DNA from: Myxococcota bacterium
GTDB lineage: Bacteria > Myxococcota_A > UBA9160 > JAFDET01
Assembly (NCBI GenBank): GCA_028278065.1
Contig: JANQFA010000263.1
Location: 1 to 38,094 of the forward strand
Reading direction: 5' to 3'
DNA: 38,094 nt
The notes under the pieces were generated by a model. It worked only from the letters and a program-made list of their open reading frames with translations. It searched no databases and was not told the origin of the DNA. The position numbers and the translations under genes are program-made. Below, one piece after another: positions 25,442-32,022 of this stretch (its first letter is position 1; each line of letters opens with the position of its first letter).

Positions 25442-26455
25442 TCACCGCACCCGCCACGAGAGTACCAGCGGCGCCGTAGCGACGCTGCGATCGATCGTGG
25501 CCTCGACGGTTCTCCGCACGTCGCGCACCCGGCCCTGCGCGCGCACGACGAAGACATCGGACGTGTAGGAGAGCGGCGGATAGACCTCGCCCGGGACCGA
25601 CTCGCTCAGGGGAGTGCAGACCGGGTCCGTCGCGTTCTCGCCGCAGAGGAGACGACCCTGCTCGCGCACCCGCACGATGCGTTCGGCGGTGTCCACCGTG
25701 GCCAGCCGGTAGTCGCCGGCCACCCCGTGGAAGAGGACGCCCAGGACCCAGGGCGGGGCCGTGTTGGGGTTGATGCCGTCCCCGTCCACATAGGGATGGA
25801 CGGTGACGAACGGGCGCAGGGCCTCGATCACCCGCTGGTCGAAGCCGTCCACGAGGCCCAGCTCGTCCACCGTGAGGAGCGGACGGTTGGCAGCGCGGTA
25901 CGGCGGCTCCAGCAGCTGATAGGTGTCGTCCTCGAGGCCTCCACGCAGGGCGGCCTGATCGGCGTCCACCCAGTCGATCAGGTTCCGCGCCAGCTCGCCC
26001 GGATCGAACTCCCCCGCCTCGATCTCGGCCTCACGGAGCGCGTGCTCCAGGAGCGCGACCAGGAGAACCTCGCTGGCGCCGTCCCGCACACTGCCTTCGG
26101 CGAACAGGGCGTTCAGGTTCAGGCGGGCAGCGGCGTCCTCGATGTCGAGGCGCAGGCTGGCCTCCTCGTCGATGGGAAGCTCGAGGGACTCGGCACGGCT
26201 CCAGACGTCGTGGGGAGTCTCCGCCTGGAGGCCGCCGTTGGATTCGCGCAGCCGGTCCTCGAGGAGCAGGGCGATCGCCAGGTTCACGCCGCCGCGCGCC
26301 AGGGCCTCGGCGCGCGCGATGGCGTCCCGGTTCTCGACGATGGTCGCGTCCAGCACGGCGCGGCGCAGGAAGGTGGCCACGCTGGTCACGAGCAGGAGCA
26401 CGAACACCAGCACCAGCACGAGGACGATCCCCGACTCGCGTCGCCGCGCCCTCAT
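25442..26455 (-). CDS. gspK: Type II secretion minor pseudopilin GspK
   Basis: This 337-residue minor pseudopilin probably sits at the tip of the pseudopilus with GspI and GspJ. The N-terminus MRARRRESG/IVLVLVLVFVLLLVTSVATFL is a prepilin leader with Gly before the cut and no Glu at position 5, as is normal for GspK. The body has the T2SSK helical domain (ARLNLNALF, ELARNLIDWVDADQ, LTVDELGLVDGF, INPNTAPPWVLGVL). Two cysteines (LLCGENATDPVC) probably form a disulfide in the C-terminal domain. ATG 26455 overlaps the gspJ stop (ATGA). The ORF-track extension upstream is a shadow. Confidence 0.93.
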   Translation of the reverse strand: MRARRRESGIVLVLVLVFVLLLVTSVATFLRRAVLDATIVENRDAIARAEALARGGVNLAIALLLEDRLRESNGGLQAETPHDVWSRAESLELPIDEEASLRLDIEDAAARLNLNALFAEGSVRDGASEVLLVALLEHALREAEIEAGEFDPGELARNLIDWVDADQAALRGGLEDDTYQLLEPPYRAANRPLLTVDELGLVDGFDQRVIEALRPFVTVHPYVDGDGINPNTAPPWVLGVLFHGVAGDYRLATVDTAERIVRVREQGRLLCGENATDPVCTPLSESVPGEVYPPLSYTSDVFVVRAQGRVRDVRRTVEATIDRSVATAPLVLSWRVR

Positions 26456-27423
26456 TGGCAGTCCTCGGGGATGGCGGCGAAGCCGGCGAAGTCGGACGCG
26501 CACTGGGGGCCGATGGTCCCGATCACCGAAGTCGGCAGACCGGCCGCGGCCAGCTCGGCGTTCAGGTCGAGCTCGGGGTACTTCGCGGCACACTGGGTGA
26601 CCGTCACGCAGGGGCCGTCCCCGTTCCCGCCATCCTGCTCGTCGTCGGGAACGCCGTCGCCGTCTTCGTCTCCGTCGCCGTCCCCGTCCCCGCCCTCGGA
26701 TGCGGGCGTGAGCAGCGCTGCGAGATCGAGCGGGCGCAGGGGATGGGTGACGCGCCGCACCGGGCTGTCACCCTCCTCGAGGGCGGTGCGGCGGGTGTCG
26801 TCGACCGGCTCCTCGACCAGGGCCATGCGGATCTCCGTGGCCACGGGCAGCCGGTTGGAGTCGTCCAGGGAGGACGAGTCCCAGGCGTCCTTCCACTCGC
26901 CGGTCTCGCTCAGGAAGCGCAGCCCGAAGTCGACCACCTCGTCGATGAGCACCTGGACGTCGTCATCGTCGCTGCGCGGGATCTCGCGCTCCAGCGATTC
27001 GGGAAGGCGCGGCGAGCTCCAGCGCACCAGCTCGAAGGCCCCGTCCGTCCCCTCGCGGAGTGCGTACGTCACCACGGCGAGGTCCGATTCGTGGGTCGCG
27101 CCCCGGGCCGGCCGATGGCCGCGAGTGGTGAAGCGGACCCGGTCTGCGCCCTCGCCGCCTTCTTCGTTCTCCGCAAAGAAGACCCAGGGGTGGTCGAGGG
27201 GGTCCACGGCGTCCGGGCGCAGGACGAGGACTGCCGACTCGAGCTCGCGGGCGATGCGGTCCATCGCTGCGGTGGCCCGGCGCGGGCCGCGCAGGGCCGA
27301 AGCGGCGGCGTTGCTCTCGCGCGAGAGCTCGATGTAGAAGTTCACCACCACACCCACGAGAATGCTCATGAGCAGCATCACGGCGAGCATCTCGATCAGG
27401 GTGAAGCCCGCGCGCCGGCTCAT
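26452..27423 (-). CDS. gspJ: Type II secretion minor pseudopilin GspJ with Asp/Gly-rich cysteine tail
   Basis: This 323-residue minor pseudopilin is clearly longer than the usual GspJ of about 200-230. The prepilin start is MSRRAG/FTLIEMLAVMLLMSILVGVVV. The normal GspJ body runs to about residue 235 (TAAMDRIARELESAVLVLR, TYALREGTDGAFELVRW, VATEIRMALVEE). After that comes an Asp/Gly-rich stretch (residues 244-270), in which DEDGDGVPDDEQD fits the thrombospondin-type-3 calcium loop DxDxDGxxDxxD, and then a 53-residue tail with four cysteines (272, 278, 308, 322). The tail may be a calcium-stabilised extra tip domain. ATG 27423 overlaps the gspI stop (ATGA). Confidence 0.92.
   Translation of the reverse strand: MSRRAGFTLIEMLAVMLLMSILVGVVVNFYIELSRESNAAASALRGPRRATAAMDRIARELESAVLVLRPDAVDPLDHPWVFFAENEEGGEGADRVRFTTRGHRPARGATHESDLAVVTYALREGTDGAFELVRWSSPRLPESLEREIPRSDDDDVQVLIDEVVDFGLRFLSETGEWKDAWDSSSLDDSNRLPVATEIRMALVEEPVDDTRRTALEEGDSPVRRVTHPLRPLDLAALLTPASEGGDGDGDGDEDGDGVPDDEQDGGNGDGPCVTVTQCAAKYPELDLNAELAAAGLPTSVIGTIGPQCASDFAGFAAIPEDCQ
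26614..26694 (-). repeat. Low-complexity Asp/Gly-coding repeat in gspJ
   Basis: This stretch is built from repeated GACGGGGACGGCGAC-like units (seen on the plus strand as CCGTCGCCGTCCCCGTCCCCG) and encodes GGDGDGDGDEDGDG. Such repeats can change length by slippage; units of three or six bases would keep the frame. Confidence 0.7.
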
Positions 27424-27992
27424 CCGTCCTCCTCCCGGCCATCCTCGTCCTCGTCACCGCCTTCGCCGTCGCCGCCGGGGTCGCCGGTCCCGGGTGTGGA
27501 GATGCCCTCCAGGGTCGACGCCACCGAGGCCGCGTCGAAGACGAACGTGTCGCGCACCACCCGTTCCTCGGCCGTCCCGTCCATCCAGCCCACTTCGATG
27601 CGCACGTGACGCAGGGGCGTGACCGCGCCGCCCCCGCCCGACGAGGAGAGCAGGGTCGGCCCGGACGGCTCGCCGCCCAGGGTAGGGGAGCCCGCGACCT
27701 CGGGAGGCAGGTCGGCGAGGACGACGGGGAGGGGCGCGACCTCGACCACGACGGCAAAGCCTTCCACCTCGTTCTCGTCCCGGCCGACCTGGGGAGCGGT
27801 CCCGGTGAGCAGGCCCGCCTCCAGATCGGAGAGCACGCGGTCGGCGAGCAGCGACGCCTCCAGCCGTCGCGAGGCCGTTCCCTCGGCGCGCAGCCCCTGG
27901 ATGTTCCAGGAAGCGAGCACGGTGAACACGAACCCGACGACCGCGCTGGCGGCGAGCACCTCGAGCAGCGTGAAGCCCGCCCTACTCCTCAT
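27420..27992 (-). CDS. gspI: Type II secretion minor pseudopilin GspI with acidic tail
   Basis: This 190-residue minor pseudopilin has the prepilin start MRSRAG/FTLLEVLAASAVVGFVFTVLASW, with Gly before the cut and Glu at position 5 of the mature protein, followed by a typical GspI body (RRLEASLLADRVLSDLEAG; RIEVGWMDGTAEERVVRDTF). It is longer than usual because of a Ser/Gly loop (SSSGGGG, about residues 116-122) and an acidic Gly/Asp/Glu tail (residues 168-190, GTGDPGGDGEGGDEDEDG). The tail echoes the one in GspJ, its expected tip partner. The stop overlaps the gspJ start, and the start overlaps the gspH end by 11 bases. Confidence 0.92.
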   Translation of the reverse strand: MRSRAGFTLLEVLAASAVVGFVFTVLASWNIQGLRAEGTASRRLEASLLADRVLSDLEAGLLTGTAPQVGRDENEVEGFAVVVEVAPLPVVLADLPPEVAGSPTLGGEPSGPTLLSSSGGGGAVTPLRHVRIEVGWMDGTAEERVVRDTFVFDAASVASTLEGISTPGTGDPGGDGEGGDEDEDGREEDG

Positions 27993-28569
27993 CGAACACC
28001 CGCACCGCGTCGGCCAGGGGGCGCACCTCGAGCACCACCCCCAGGCCCGACGAATCCCGCAGGGTGATCCGCGCGGCTTCGGCGCTGCCGTCCCGTTCGA
28101 AGTGCAGCGGGACCAGCTCGCCGGTCAGCAGGCCGTTCGCGGTCTCGACGCCGACGAAGCCGGTCTCGCCGTCGAGACGACTGGGCTTGCCAGCCTGGGT
28201 CGGCAACGGGCCGAACTCGCCCTCGCGGCTGCTCCTTGGCGGGGACAGGTCGATGGGAGGGCGGCCGTCGGGCGCCGAGGCGGCCTCCTCCGCCGGGCTG
28301 AGCTCCTCCTCCTCCGGCGGCGGCGGCTGCCACTCCACCCACCACGCTGCGCGCTCCAGGTCGAGGACCACCCGGTGCGGTACGCCGGTCATCACGGTCC
28401 GCTGTCGGGCGAACTCGAGATCCGACGAGAGCCTGCGCGCGCCGTCGTCGAGCGCCTGGCCGGACGTCACGCCGAAGCCGGGCAGCACGATCCCGGCGAT
28501 GAGGCCCATGATGAGCACCACCGCCAGCATCTCCAGCAGGGTGAAGGCATGTTGCCGGCGTGCGTCCAC
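27982..28569 (-). CDS. gspH: Type II secretion pseudopilin GspH, Ala at the -1 cleavage position
   Basis: This 195-residue minor pseudopilin starts at GTG, with the leader VDARRQHA followed by FTLLEMLAVVLIMGLIAGIVLPGF. The residue before the prepilin peptidase cut is Ala, not the almost universal Gly, while Phe+1 and Glu+5 are kept. The body matches GspH/FimT (ALDDGARRLSSDLEFARQRTVMTGVPHRVVLDLERAAWWVEW) with a Pro/Glu-rich insert (PPPPEEEELSPAEEAASAP) that is probably a surface loop. It starts 5 bases after the gspG stop. The Ala may slow or limit processing; whether the local prepilin peptidase tolerates it cannot be judged, since its gene is not in the window. Confidence 0.92.
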   Translation of the reverse strand: MDARRQHAFTLLEMLAVVLIMGLIAGIVLPGFGVTSGQALDDGARRLSSDLEFARQRTVMTGVPHRVVLDLERAAWWVEWQPPPPEEEELSPAEEAASAPDGRPPIDLSPPRSSREGEFGPLPTQAGKPSRLDGETGFVGVETANGLLTGELVPLHFERDGSAEAARITLRDSSGLGVVLEVRPLADAVRVFDEE

Positions 28570-28574
28570 CGTCG

Positions 28575-29027
28575 TCAGAACTCCTGGCTGTCGATCCAGT
28601 TGCCGATGTCGGCGTCCACATCGCCGCCGCCGGCCGTGCCGTCGGCGCCCAGGGACCAGATGTCGAAGGTGTGCACGTTGTTCGTTCCCGGCTGCTGGTA
28701 CTGGTACTCCTGGCCCCAGGGGTCGAGCGGCAGCTCCTTGAGGTAGCCCTCACGCCGCCAGCGGCGCGGCTCGGGGGCCTGGCTGGGGCGTTCGACGAGG
28801 GAGCGCAGCCCCTGCTCGCTGGTGGGGTAGCGGCCGTTGTCGAGCCGGTAGAACTCGAGGGCGCTCTCGATCTGCTTGATCTGGGTCCGTGCGGTGGTGA
28901 CGCGGGCGCTGTCGACCTGGCCGAAGATGACCACGCCGACGATTCCGCCGAGCAGGCCGATGATCAGGACCACCGCCATGATCTCGATGAGGGTGAAGCC
29001 GTGCCGACGCCGGGAATCGGGGGTCAT
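28575..29027 (-). CDS. gspG: Type II secretion major pseudopilin GspG
   Basis: This 150-residue major pseudopilin forms the shaft of the secretion pseudopilus. The leader MTPDSRRRHG is cut before FTLIEIMAVVLIIGLLGGIVGVVIFG. The rest is canonical: QIKQIESALEFYRLDNGRYPTSEQGLRSLVERP, then LPLDPWGQEYQYQQPG and the C-terminal calcium-site region with DIWSLGADGTAGGGDVDADIGNW. ATG 29027 has AAGGA about seven bases upstream and lies 23 bases after the gspF stop, one of the larger gaps in the operon, as is common for a highly expressed shaft subunit. Confidence 0.96.
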   Translation of the reverse strand: MTPDSRRRHGFTLIEIMAVVLIIGLLGGIVGVVIFGQVDSARVTTARTQIKQIESALEFYRLDNGRYPTSEQGLRSLVERPSQAPEPRRWRREGYLKELPLDPWGQEYQYQQPGTNNVHTFDIWSLGADGTAGGGDVDADIGNWIDSQEF

Positions 29028-29050
29028 CGCAAGTCCTTTCGAGTGAAGCC

Positions 29051-30280
29051 TCATTGAAGAGTCGTCGTGATCTGGAGAAGCGGCACCAGGGTGGCGAGGA
29101 TGATCACCAGGACGATGCCGACCATCAGCAGGATGAGCGCGGGCTCGAGGAGGGCGGTGAAGCGCTGGACGCTGGTCTCCACCTGGTCGTCGTAGGTCTC
29201 GGCGATCTTCACGAGCATCGCCTCGAGCTCGCCGCTCTGCTCGCCCACCTCGATCATCTGCGTGACCATCGGCGGGAAGTGGCCGCTCGCGCGAAGCGGC
29301 GCCGCCAGGGAGGCGCCCTCGGTCACCGCGTCGCGGGCGGTGTCGATGGCGCGGCCGATCACGACGTTGTTGGTCACGTGCTTCGAGATGTCGAGCGCCC
29401 GGGTGATGGGGATGGCGCCGCTGAGCAGGGTGCCCAGGGTGCGGGTGAAGCGCGAGGTCGCGATCTGGCGCGCCACCCTCCCGAGGACCGGAAGGCGCAG
29501 CTTGGTCGCGTCCCAGGTGGCGCGGCCCCGCTCCGTCCCGATGGCGAAGCGCAGGCCGAGCGCCCCGAGGACACCCAGTGCCAGGAAGGCCCACCACCAG
29601 GCGCGCATGACGTCCGACAGGGTGATGATGGCACGGGTGTAGAAGGGGAGAGGCTGATCCAGGCTCTCGAGGAGCTCGGTGATCTGCGGCAGGACGACGG
29701 TCACCAGCGCGACCACCACGACGGTGGCGAAGCCCAGCATGGCCAGCGGATAGGCGATGATCGAGGTGACCCGATTGCGCAGGCGCTGCTGCCCTTCCAG
29801 GTAGTCGGCCAGGCGCTCGAGCACCTGCTCGAGGGCTCCGCCCGTTTCGCCCGCCCGCACCATGCTGATGTAGAGGCTCGAGAAGGGGCCGGCCTGGTCG
29901 AGGGCGTCGGCCAGGGAGGCGCCCTCGTTCACCTTGTCGCGCACCTCGCCGAAGACGGTCTTGAGGCGGGCGTTCTCGATCTGCTGGGAGAGCGCGGCGA
30001 GGGCGTCCACCAGCGGAATCCCGGCACCGACCAGCGTGGCGAGCTGACGGGTGGCGATGGCCAGGTCGATGCCGCCGATCCGCCGCAGCGAGGGCAGGGT
30101 GAAGCTGAGGGACGAGGCCGCGGTCGCCTGCACGGCCTTCGGGCCGCCCTCGGTGAGCTCGGTGGGGGTGATGCCGTCACCGCGCAGCTTGGCGCGGGCG
30201 GCGCGGGCGTTCTCCGCGTCGACGAAGCCGCGGGTCGAGCGCCCGCCGGCTTCCACTCCCTTGTAGGCAAAGACGGGCAT
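29051..30280 (-). CDS. gspF: Type II secretion inner-membrane platform protein GspF
   Basis: This 409-residue polytopic platform protein sits over the GspE ATPase. It opens with the usual MPVFAYKGVEAGGRSTRGFVDAENARAARAKLRGDGITPTEL and has two repeated T2SSF domains, each with LATLVGAGIPLVDAL- or LGTLLSGAIPITRAL-type motifs and G(E/Q)xxGxLExxL segments (MVRAGETGGALEQVLERLADYL; MIEVGEQSGELEAMLVKIAETY). Three membrane segments are evident (ITSIIAYPLAMLGFATVVVVALVTVVLP, the Trp-rich WWWAFLALGVLGALGL, and the C-terminal LEPALILLMVGIVLVIILATLVPLL). The length matches the family. It starts 8 bases after the gspE stop. Confidence 0.96.
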   Translation of the reverse strand: MPVFAYKGVEAGGRSTRGFVDAENARAARAKLRGDGITPTELTEGGPKAVQATAASSLSFTLPSLRRIGGIDLAIATRQLATLVGAGIPLVDALAALSQQIENARLKTVFGEVRDKVNEGASLADALDQAGPFSSLYISMVRAGETGGALEQVLERLADYLEGQQRLRNRVTSIIAYPLAMLGFATVVVVALVTVVLPQITELLESLDQPLPFYTRAIITLSDVMRAWWWAFLALGVLGALGLRFAIGTERGRATWDATKLRLPVLGRVARQIATSRFTRTLGTLLSGAIPITRALDISKHVTNNVVIGRAIDTARDAVTEGASLAAPLRASGHFPPMVTQMIEVGEQSGELEAMLVKIAETYDDQVETSVQRFTALLEPALILLMVGIVLVIILATLVPLLQITTTLQ

Positions 30281-30288
30281 CCCGATCC

Positions 30289-32022
30289 TCAGATCTGGGC
30301 GACCACGCCCTCGTCCTCGGTGGCGCGCAGGACCTCCGCGATCGAGGTGACGCCCTCCAGCACCTTCGCCGCGCCGTCGGCGCGCAGGCTCCGCATGCCC
30401 TTCTCCACGGCTCGGCGCTTGATGCTCTTGGCGTCGGTCGTCTGGGTGACCATCGCGCGGATCTCGTCGTCGATCATCATGAGCTCCATGATGCCGACAC
30501 GGCCGCGGTAGCCGGTGTGATTGCAGCGCGCGCAGCCCTGGGGCCGGTACACGGTGACCGGGCCGTTGGCGGAGCGGATGCCGATCTCGCCCAGCTGCTC
30601 GGCGGTCGGCTGCCAGGGCTCGCGGCAGTCGGGGCAGAGCACGCGCACCAGGCGCTGGGCCAGCACGGCCGCCAGGGACGACGCCACGAGGAAGGGCTCG
30701 ACGCCCATGTCGGCGAGGCGCGTGATCGCACTGGGCGCGTCGTTGGTGTGCAGCGTGGAGAAGACCAGGTGCCCGGTGAGCGATGCCTGGATCGCGATCT
30801 CGGCGGTCTCCAGGTCGCGGATCTCGCCCACGAGGATGACGTTGGGGTCCTGGCGCAGGATCGAGCGGAGGCCTCCCGCGAACGTGAGCCCGATGCGCGG
30901 GTTGACCTCGATCTGGCCCACGCCCTTGAGCTGGATCTCGACCGGTTCCTCGATCGTGATGATGTTCTTGTCGACCGAGTTGATGCGCGACAGGGCGGCG
31001 TACAGGGTGGTGGTCTTGCCGCTTCCCGTCGGGCCGGTGACCAGCACGATGCCGTTCGGGCGATGGATGAGCCGCTCCATGGCGCCGAGCTGCACCTCGT
31101 TGAAGCCCAGGGTCTCCAGGTCGAACATGTCGGTGCTGCGCGGCAGGAGCCGCAGCACGATGCGTTCGCCGTGGGTGACCGGCACCGTGGACACGCGCAC
31201 GTCGTAGTCCCGACCGGCGATCTTGAGTCGGATCCGGCCGTCCTGGGGTAGACGCTTCTCCGCGATGTTGAGGCCGGCCATGATCTTGAGGCGCGAGCCG
31301 ACGCTCGCCTGGAGCGCCTTGGGCAGGGTGGCGATCGGTTCGTAGAGCACGTCGTCGATCCGGAAGCGTACGCGGATCTCCGACTCGAAGGGCTCCATGT
31401 GGATGTCGCTGGCGCGCTCCTTGACGGCCTGCTGGAGGAGGGAGTTGACCAGCCGGATGATCGGCGCGTCGTCCGCGGCGTCGAGGAGGTCCTCGGGCTC
31501 GTGGCTGATCTCGTCGGCGAGGGTGGTGATGTCGTCGAAGGCGTCCTCGGCCAGGTCGGCGGCCGACTGGCCGCGGTCGTAGGCCTGGTTGATCGCGGCG
31601 ACCACCACACGGCGGCTCGCCAGCTCCAGCTCGACGTCGGCGCCGTCGAAGAGCAGGGCGAGATCGTCGAGGGGCTCGGTCTCGAAGGGGTCGCAGACGG
31701 CCACCCGCACGCGCCCGTCGTCGGCCTCGAGCGCGATCAGGCCGTGCTCCTTGGCGAAGGTGATCGGAACCCGGTCGAGCAGCTCGCCGGCGATCGCCTC
31801 CGGGTCGATCTCGGTGCGCACCGGGAGGCCGAGCTGGCTCGAGACCGCCTCGATGGCCTCGTCCTCGCCCAGCCAGCCCTCGTCCACGACGACCTGCAGG
31901 AGCTTGCGCCCCGTCTCGGACTGCAGCCGGCGCGCCTCCTCGAGCTGCTCGGCCTCGATGCGGGTGTGCCGCAGCAGGGTCTCGGCGAGCCCGAGGGGCT
32001 CTCCGGCGAAGGCGGTGCTCAC
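30289..32022 (-). CDS. gspE: Type II secretion ATPase GspE
   Basis: This 577-residue hexameric ATPase powers pseudopilus assembly. An N-terminal T2SSE_N domain (about residues 20-155) and an acidic linker precede the catalytic region. Walker A is GPTGSGKTT (from residue 330) and Walker B is NVILVGEIRD (394-403), with an Asp box around ITIEEPVEIQL and a His box in STLHTNDAPSAITRL. The zinc-binding element CPDC...CARC (Cys463, 466, 497, 500) is complete, as in GspE/PilB ATPases. It starts with GTG overlapping the gspD stop (GTGA), which couples it to the secretin gene. Confidence 0.96.
   Translation of the reverse strand: MSTAFAGEPLGLAETLLRHTRIEAEQLEEARRLQSETGRKLLQVVVDEGWLGEDEAIEAVSSQLGLPVRTEIDPEAIAGELLDRVPITFAKEHGLIALEADDGRVRVAVCDPFETEPLDDLALLFDGADVELELASRRVVVAAINQAYDRGQSAADLAEDAFDDITTLADEISHEPEDLLDAADDAPIIRLVNSLLQQAVKERASDIHMEPFESEIRVRFRIDDVLYEPIATLPKALQASVGSRLKIMAGLNIAEKRLPQDGRIRLKIAGRDYDVRVSTVPVTHGERIVLRLLPRSTDMFDLETLGFNEVQLGAMERLIHRPNGIVLVTGPTGSGKTTTLYAALSRINSVDKNIITIEEPVEIQLKGVGQIEVNPRIGLTFAGGLRSILRQDPNVILVGEIRDLETAEIAIQASLTGHLVFSTLHTNDAPSAITRLADMGVEPFLVASSLAAVLAQRLVRVLCPDCREPWQPTAEQLGEIGIRSANGPVTVYRPQGCARCNHTGYRGRVGIMELMMIDDEIRAMVTQTTDAKSIKRRAVEKGMRSLRADGAAKVLEGVTSIAEVLRATEDEGVVAQI

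Noticed and set aside
26614-26694. Direct repeats in gspJ considered as a CRISPR-like or minisatellite array
   Set aside because: The units are short, irregular, in frame and encode Asp/Gly; there are no spacers.
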